From: Bacteroidota bacterium
GTDB lineage: Bacteria > Bacteroidota > Bacteroidia > UKL13-3
Length of the DNA: 32,224 bases
Assembly (NCBI GenBank): GCA_030699355.1
Contig: JAUYMZ010000452.1
Coordinates: 1 to 32,224, forward strand
Reading direction: 5' to 3'
Shown one piece after another: positions 28,961 to 32,224 of this stretch (positions within the stretch are counted from its first letter, which is position 1; every line of letters starts with the position of its first letter). The translations under genes were made by a program, and so were the position numbers. The notes below the pieces were generated by a model. The model made no database searches, had not been told where the DNA came from, and worked only from the letters and a program-made list of their open reading frames with translations.

Positions 28961-29572
28961 TTATAAAATGCTAAATAATTTAAAGCCTACTTGCAAGGTA
29001 ATCATATTGTTTTGTAGGGTAGGGGCAACGCCATTATAACTAAAGGCTGAACCCATATCGTTGGTGTTAAAATCGTATTTTAAGTCTACCCTAAACTTTA
29101 ACAAATCTACTCCCGCACCTACTTGAAAACCGGTATTAAATCCTTTTAAACTTTCTACTTTAAAGTTAGGGTCGTTTGGAATTTCGGTTACTTGTTTGGT
29201 TAAAAATTGGAAATTGGGTCCGCCAAAAAAACGTACGGTTCTTAAAATGCGCCAGCCTACCAAAACAGGTACATCTATGTAATTGGCGGTATGACTAAAT
29301 GCTTTGCTACCCGAGCCTTGAACGGTAAAATTACTGCCACGTCTGTTGTATATCACTTCTGGCTGCACATAAAAGCCAACTGGGGTAATTAATCTAATAT
29401 AAGCACCAATATTGGTTGTTGTATTTCCTTCTATTTTAGTGCTCAAATTTTGCACATCTTCTAGGGCAATGTTATCTCTGCTTAAACCTGCTTTTATACC
29501 TACTTCAAGATTTTGTGCAGTGCTTACCAATACGGCCATAATGAGACTGAGGGTTACAATTATTTTTTTCAT
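28961..29572 (-). CDS. Outer membrane beta-barrel (porin-like) protein
   Basis: Signal peptide MKKIIVTLSLIMAVLVSTAQ; 'LEVGIKAGLSRDNIAL...TPVGFYVQPEVIYNRRGSNF...FRVDLKYDFN...MITLQVGFKLF'. Confidence 0.88.
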   Translation of the reverse strand: MKKIIVTLSLIMAVLVSTAQNLEVGIKAGLSRDNIALEDVQNLSTKIEGNTTTNIGAYIRLITPVGFYVQPEVIYNRRGSNFTVQGSGSKAFSHTANYIDVPVLVGWRILRTVRFFGGPNFQFLTKQVTEIPNDPNFKVESLKGFNTGFQVGAGVDLLKFRVDLKYDFNTNDMGSAFSYNGVAPTLQNNMITLQVGFKLFSIL

Positions 29573-29595
29573 GGTATTTTTCATTTTTAAAGAAT

Positions 29596-29603
29596 CAAAA
29601 GTA
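29596..29603 (-). promoter_or_regulatory. Candidate Bacteroidetes -7 promoter element for the beta-barrel gene
   Basis: Minus strand reads TACTTTTG (TAnnTTTG), 24 nt upstream of the ATG; no canonical-spacing -33 box. Confidence 0.4.
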
Positions 29604-29616
29604 GCTAAATTTTTAC

Positions 29617-29654
29617 AAAAAAAAATCTGGCCATGCTTGGCCAGATTTTTTTTT
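29617..29654 (-). terminator. Rho-independent terminator of the M49 peptidase gene
   Basis: 17-bp stem AAAAAAAAATCTGGCCA / TGGCCAGATTTTTTTTT with 4-nt loop, directly at the stop codon. Confidence 0.9.
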
Positions 29655-31711
29655 TAGTTTTTGTTGGGTAAAAAACTGTATCGCTTACTTCTACCTAATT
29701 GGTCTTGAAGCCAATTGTCTGGGTAGCTAACTTTAACATCAATTATTTTGTTGTTCTCCATAATCGGACTCAATACGGGTTGTACAAAGCCTTTGTAAGG
29801 TGCTACGTTTAATTTCTCGAATCTTTCTTTTACTTCTTTAAGTAAAGTTTGGTCTACTTTTACGCCATAGGTTTCTACCAAAGCCTGACCCGCAGCAAAA
29901 TCTCCTTCCGACTTAATGCGTTGAATTTCGCGCAATAATTCTCCAAATAGTTCTCTCAATCTTTCGTAGTTGTTTACCTTTACGTAGGTTTTTCCGTTTT
30001 CTTTAAAGAAGCTAATTACGTTTTCGCTTTTACCTTTTTCGTAGGCCCACATGGCATTTAATTGGCGGTTGCGCATGTGTGCTTCTTCTAAATTTTCTCC
30101 TAAGTTTAAACGGGTTAATTGGGTTATTAAGCCATTGCGTATGTAGCCATCATATTCTGTTTTGCCTACTTCTAAACTCGGCATAATGCCCATGTCTACT
30201 AGCTTTTGGTCGTATACATAATACAAGGCCACTAAATCGGCGCGGGCTTCTTCTAAGGTACTGGCATAGTTCTTAAGGGTTTGGTCAGGGTCGCCAATGC
30301 CTGGGTTTATAATACCCGAGGCATGTCCAATAACCTCGTGCATATCTGTATGTAAATCTCCTGCCAAAGCGCCATATTTCTCGTTTCTGGCAATCTCTTC
30401 TGCCGACATGCAAAACTCTTTCATCATAGGGCTTTTAGCACCTACAATATTATACGCATGTACAATATTGCCGAGTGATACAGATTTAGAACCATGTTCT
30501 TGTCTAATCCAATTGGCGTTGGGTAAATTAATACCAATAGGAGTAGAAGGCGAGCTAGCACCTGCTTCTTGAATTACAGTAATTACTTTGGCGGTAATGC
30601 CTTTTACGCTGGCTTTTTTGTGTTGCGGTAAAATAGGAGAGTTGTCTTCAAACCACTGGGCTTCTTTGGCAATGGCAGCAATGCGTTTGGTAGCTTCCAT
30701 GTCTTTAATACTTACCACCGATTCAAACGAGGCTCTTTTACCAATGGCATCATCATATACTTCAATAAATCCGTTTACCACATCTAACCTGCTTTCGGTA
30801 TCATTTACCCAAGCAATATTGTACTCGTCCCAAATTTTTAAATCTCCAGTTTTGTAGTACTGAACCAATAATTCTAATGCTTTTTTCTGCTTATCGTTTT
30901 CGGCCACAGTCACTGCTTTTTCTAACCAATATACTATTTTTTCGATGGCTGCTCCGTACATGCCACCTACTTTCCAAACCTGCTCTTTTAGTTCGCCGTT
31001 TACTTTTACCAACTTGCTATTTAATCCCCACGAAATGGGTCTTCTGTCGCTGGTATCTATCTTAGCGGCATAATACGCTTCTACTTCTTTGGCCGTAACA
31101 CCTTCGTAAAAATTATTGGCAGAAGCGGCTACATTATCAATATTGGAAGCTAGGTTCACCAATTTAGCCTCAAAATTTGGGTCGAACCAAACCTTTTGCA
31201 TCTCGTTAATAAACTGCTCCACTTCTTTGCCTTCTAACGGAAGTAAGTTGGCATCTGAAGCTTTTACCAATTGGTTAAAATAGGCCGGACTACAAGCGGG
31301 TACAAACTTAATATTAGAGTAGTGGTGGTGAATGCCATTGGAGAAGAAAACACGCTTGGCATAGGTTTCAAATTGTTCCCATTCGGTGCCGCTGCGTTGG
31401 CCGGTATAGCTGTTTAAGATGGCTTCTAAGGTTCTGCGAATACTTAAATTGTGTTTGTATTTTTGGTCGTAGTAAATGTCTCTACCGCAATTAGCCGCTT
31501 CTGAGAGGTAATAGGCCAATTCTTTTTGTTGCAAACTAAGTTCTTCAAACCCCGGAATTTGGTAGCGCAAAACTTGTAAATCGGCAAAGTTATCGCAGTT
31601 TACTTCAAACGTATCTTCCTTTTGTCCAGTGCTTTTATTATCGCTTTTGCAGGCAGCAAAGGTGAGCATAGTGCCCATGGTTCCGTACATCATAATGGTT
31701 TTAAAATTCAT
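29654..31711 (-). CDS. Dipeptidyl peptidase III (M49 family) lipoprotein
   Basis: HExxxH motif 'HTDMHEVIGHASG' and 'EEARADLVALYY'; lipobox-like N-terminus 'GTMLTFAACKSDNKS'. Confidence 0.9.
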   Translation of the reverse strand: MNFKTIMMYGTMGTMLTFAACKSDNKSTGQKEDTFEVNCDNFADLQVLRYQIPGFEELSLQQKELAYYLSEAANCGRDIYYDQKYKHNLSIRRTLEAILNSYTGQRSGTEWEQFETYAKRVFFSNGIHHHYSNIKFVPACSPAYFNQLVKASDANLLPLEGKEVEQFINEMQKVWFDPNFEAKLVNLASNIDNVAASANNFYEGVTAKEVEAYYAAKIDTSDRRPISWGLNSKLVKVNGELKEQVWKVGGMYGAAIEKIVYWLEKAVTVAENDKQKKALELLVQYYKTGDLKIWDEYNIAWVNDTESRLDVVNGFIEVYDDAIGKRASFESVVSIKDMEATKRIAAIAKEAQWFEDNSPILPQHKKASVKGITAKVITVIQEAGASSPSTPIGINLPNANWIRQEHGSKSVSLGNIVHAYNIVGAKSPMMKEFCMSAEEIARNEKYGALAGDLHTDMHEVIGHASGIINPGIGDPDQTLKNYASTLEEARADLVALYYVYDQKLVDMGIMPSLEVGKTEYDGYIRNGLITQLTRLNLGENLEEAHMRNRQLNAMWAYEKGKSENVISFFKENGKTYVKVNNYERLRELFGELLREIQRIKSEGDFAAGQALVETYGVKVDQTLLKEVKERFEKLNVAPYKGFVQPVLSPIMENNKIIDVKVSYPDNWLQDQLGRSKRYSFLPNKN

Positions 31712-31745
31712 TTTATAAAATAGATTAGTTGTGCGAATATAGGGG

Positions 31746-31830
31746 AATTCTAAAATTCTAAATTCTAAATCCGAAATTCGAAAATCGAAATCCGAAAATC
31801 GAAATCCGAAATTCTAAATTCGAAATCCGA
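31746..31830. repeat. Degenerate heptanucleotide tandem array (12 units of 7 bp plus one extra A)
   Basis: Parsed as AATTCTA|a|AATTCTA|AATTCTA|AATCCGA|AATTCGA|AAATCGA|AATCCGA|AAATCGA|AATCCGA|AATTCTA|AATTCGA|AATCCGA. Confidence 0.93.
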
Positions 31831-31908
31831 AAGTTAATTCATTATTCTGCCTTCATACACAAAGGTCCTTCGCTATCGCTCAGGATGACGCTGATTTTTT
31901 GCTTAAGG

Positions 31909-31955
31909 GCAATGAGATACAAGGGCGGTCTTCGGCCGCCCTTGTATCTCATTGC
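31909..31955. repeat. Long hairpin inside 177-bp unit 1
   Basis: GCAATGAGATACAAGGGCGG - TCTTCGG - CCGCCCTTGTATCTCATTGC, 20 paired positions. Confidence 0.95.
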
Positions 31956-32085
31956 TTGGGAATAGAATGTGATGCTGTCATACAGAGCGCAAGCGAAGAA
32001 CCTTGTGCTTCTTAATGGAAATTCTGCCTTCATACACAAAGGTCCTTCGCTATCGCTCAGGATGACGCTGATTTTTGGCTTAAGG

Positions 32086-32132
32086 GCAATTAGATACAAG
32101 GGCGGTCTTCGGTCGCCCTTGTATCTAATTGC
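32086..32132. repeat. Long hairpin inside 177-bp unit 2
   Basis: GCAATTAGATACAAGGGCGG - TCTTCGG - TCGCCCTTGTATCTAATTGC, 19 Watson-Crick pairs plus one G-T at the loop end. Confidence 0.95.
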
Positions 32133-32224
32133 TTGGGAATAGAATGCGATGCCGTCATTCAGAGCGCGAGAGAAGAACCTTGTGCTTCTTAATGGACATT
32201 CTGCCTTCATACACAAAGGTCCTT

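Larger units (their letters stand above)
31844..32224. repeat. 177-bp tandem repeat array (units 31844-32020 and 32021-32197; third unit from 32198 truncated by window edge)
   Basis: The unit start 'attctgccttcatacacaaaggtccttcgc' (beginning 31844) recurs exactly 177 bp later at 32021; its first 27 nt recur again at 32198, where the window ends. Only scattered substitutions between units and no indels. Confidence 0.97.

Noticed and set aside
29617-29654. Hairpin as a regulatory RNA upstream of the beta-barrel gene
   Set aside because: Stem with A/T tracts directly at the peptidase stop codon is explained by a standard intrinsic terminator.
30297-31065. Plus-strand ORFs inside the M49 peptidase gene
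   Set aside because: Antisense shadow ORFs; the minus-strand protein carries intact M49 motifs.
31746-31830. Sequencing artefact or simple poly-A/T noise
   Set aside because: A 7-bp register is kept over 12 units with structured variants, so it is a genuine tandem array.
31844-32224. CRISPR array
   Set aside because: Period is 177 bp with near-identical full units and an internal hairpin; there is no short-repeat/unique-spacer pattern and no cas genes in view.

Overview
The window is a Bacteroidetes-type chromosomal segment: AT-rich, with a T9SS sorting-domain protein, the TAnnTTTG promoter style and -AQ signal peptides. It is mostly ordinary housekeeping and conserved-hypothetical genes. 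Recognisable genes are yidD-like, an M48 metalloprotease, msrA, a flavin reductase/SDR/FAD-oxidoreductase/methyltransferase block, a FAH-family hydrolase, a SPOR protein, deoC, secA, proS, a FadL/OmpP1-like OMP, aroQ, a GT2 glycosyltransferase, rlmD, a K+-channel-like protein, murB, an LTA-synthase/MdoB-like sulfatase, an MmcQ/YjbR protein, an OM beta-barrel and an M49 dipeptidyl peptidase III. No CRISPR array, transposase, rRNA or obvious tRNA was seen. The most unusual structure is at the right edge. A 12-unit heptanucleotide array lies directly upstream of the M49 peptidase gene. It is followed by a tandem array of 177-bp units; two full copies are visible and a third runs off the window. 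Each unit contains a long hairpin nested inside a degenerate outer inverted repeat, and the two copies differ by a compensatory G-C to T-A base-pair change in the hairpin stem. Other points of interest are a YidD-like protein with a signal peptide coupled to a TM2/DUF5683-like partner, a lipoprotein MsrA, a non-ATG-start M48 protease with a large unassigned C-terminus, and a polyketide/pigment-style tailoring block with no synthase visible. All calls come from reading the sequence; no searches were run.
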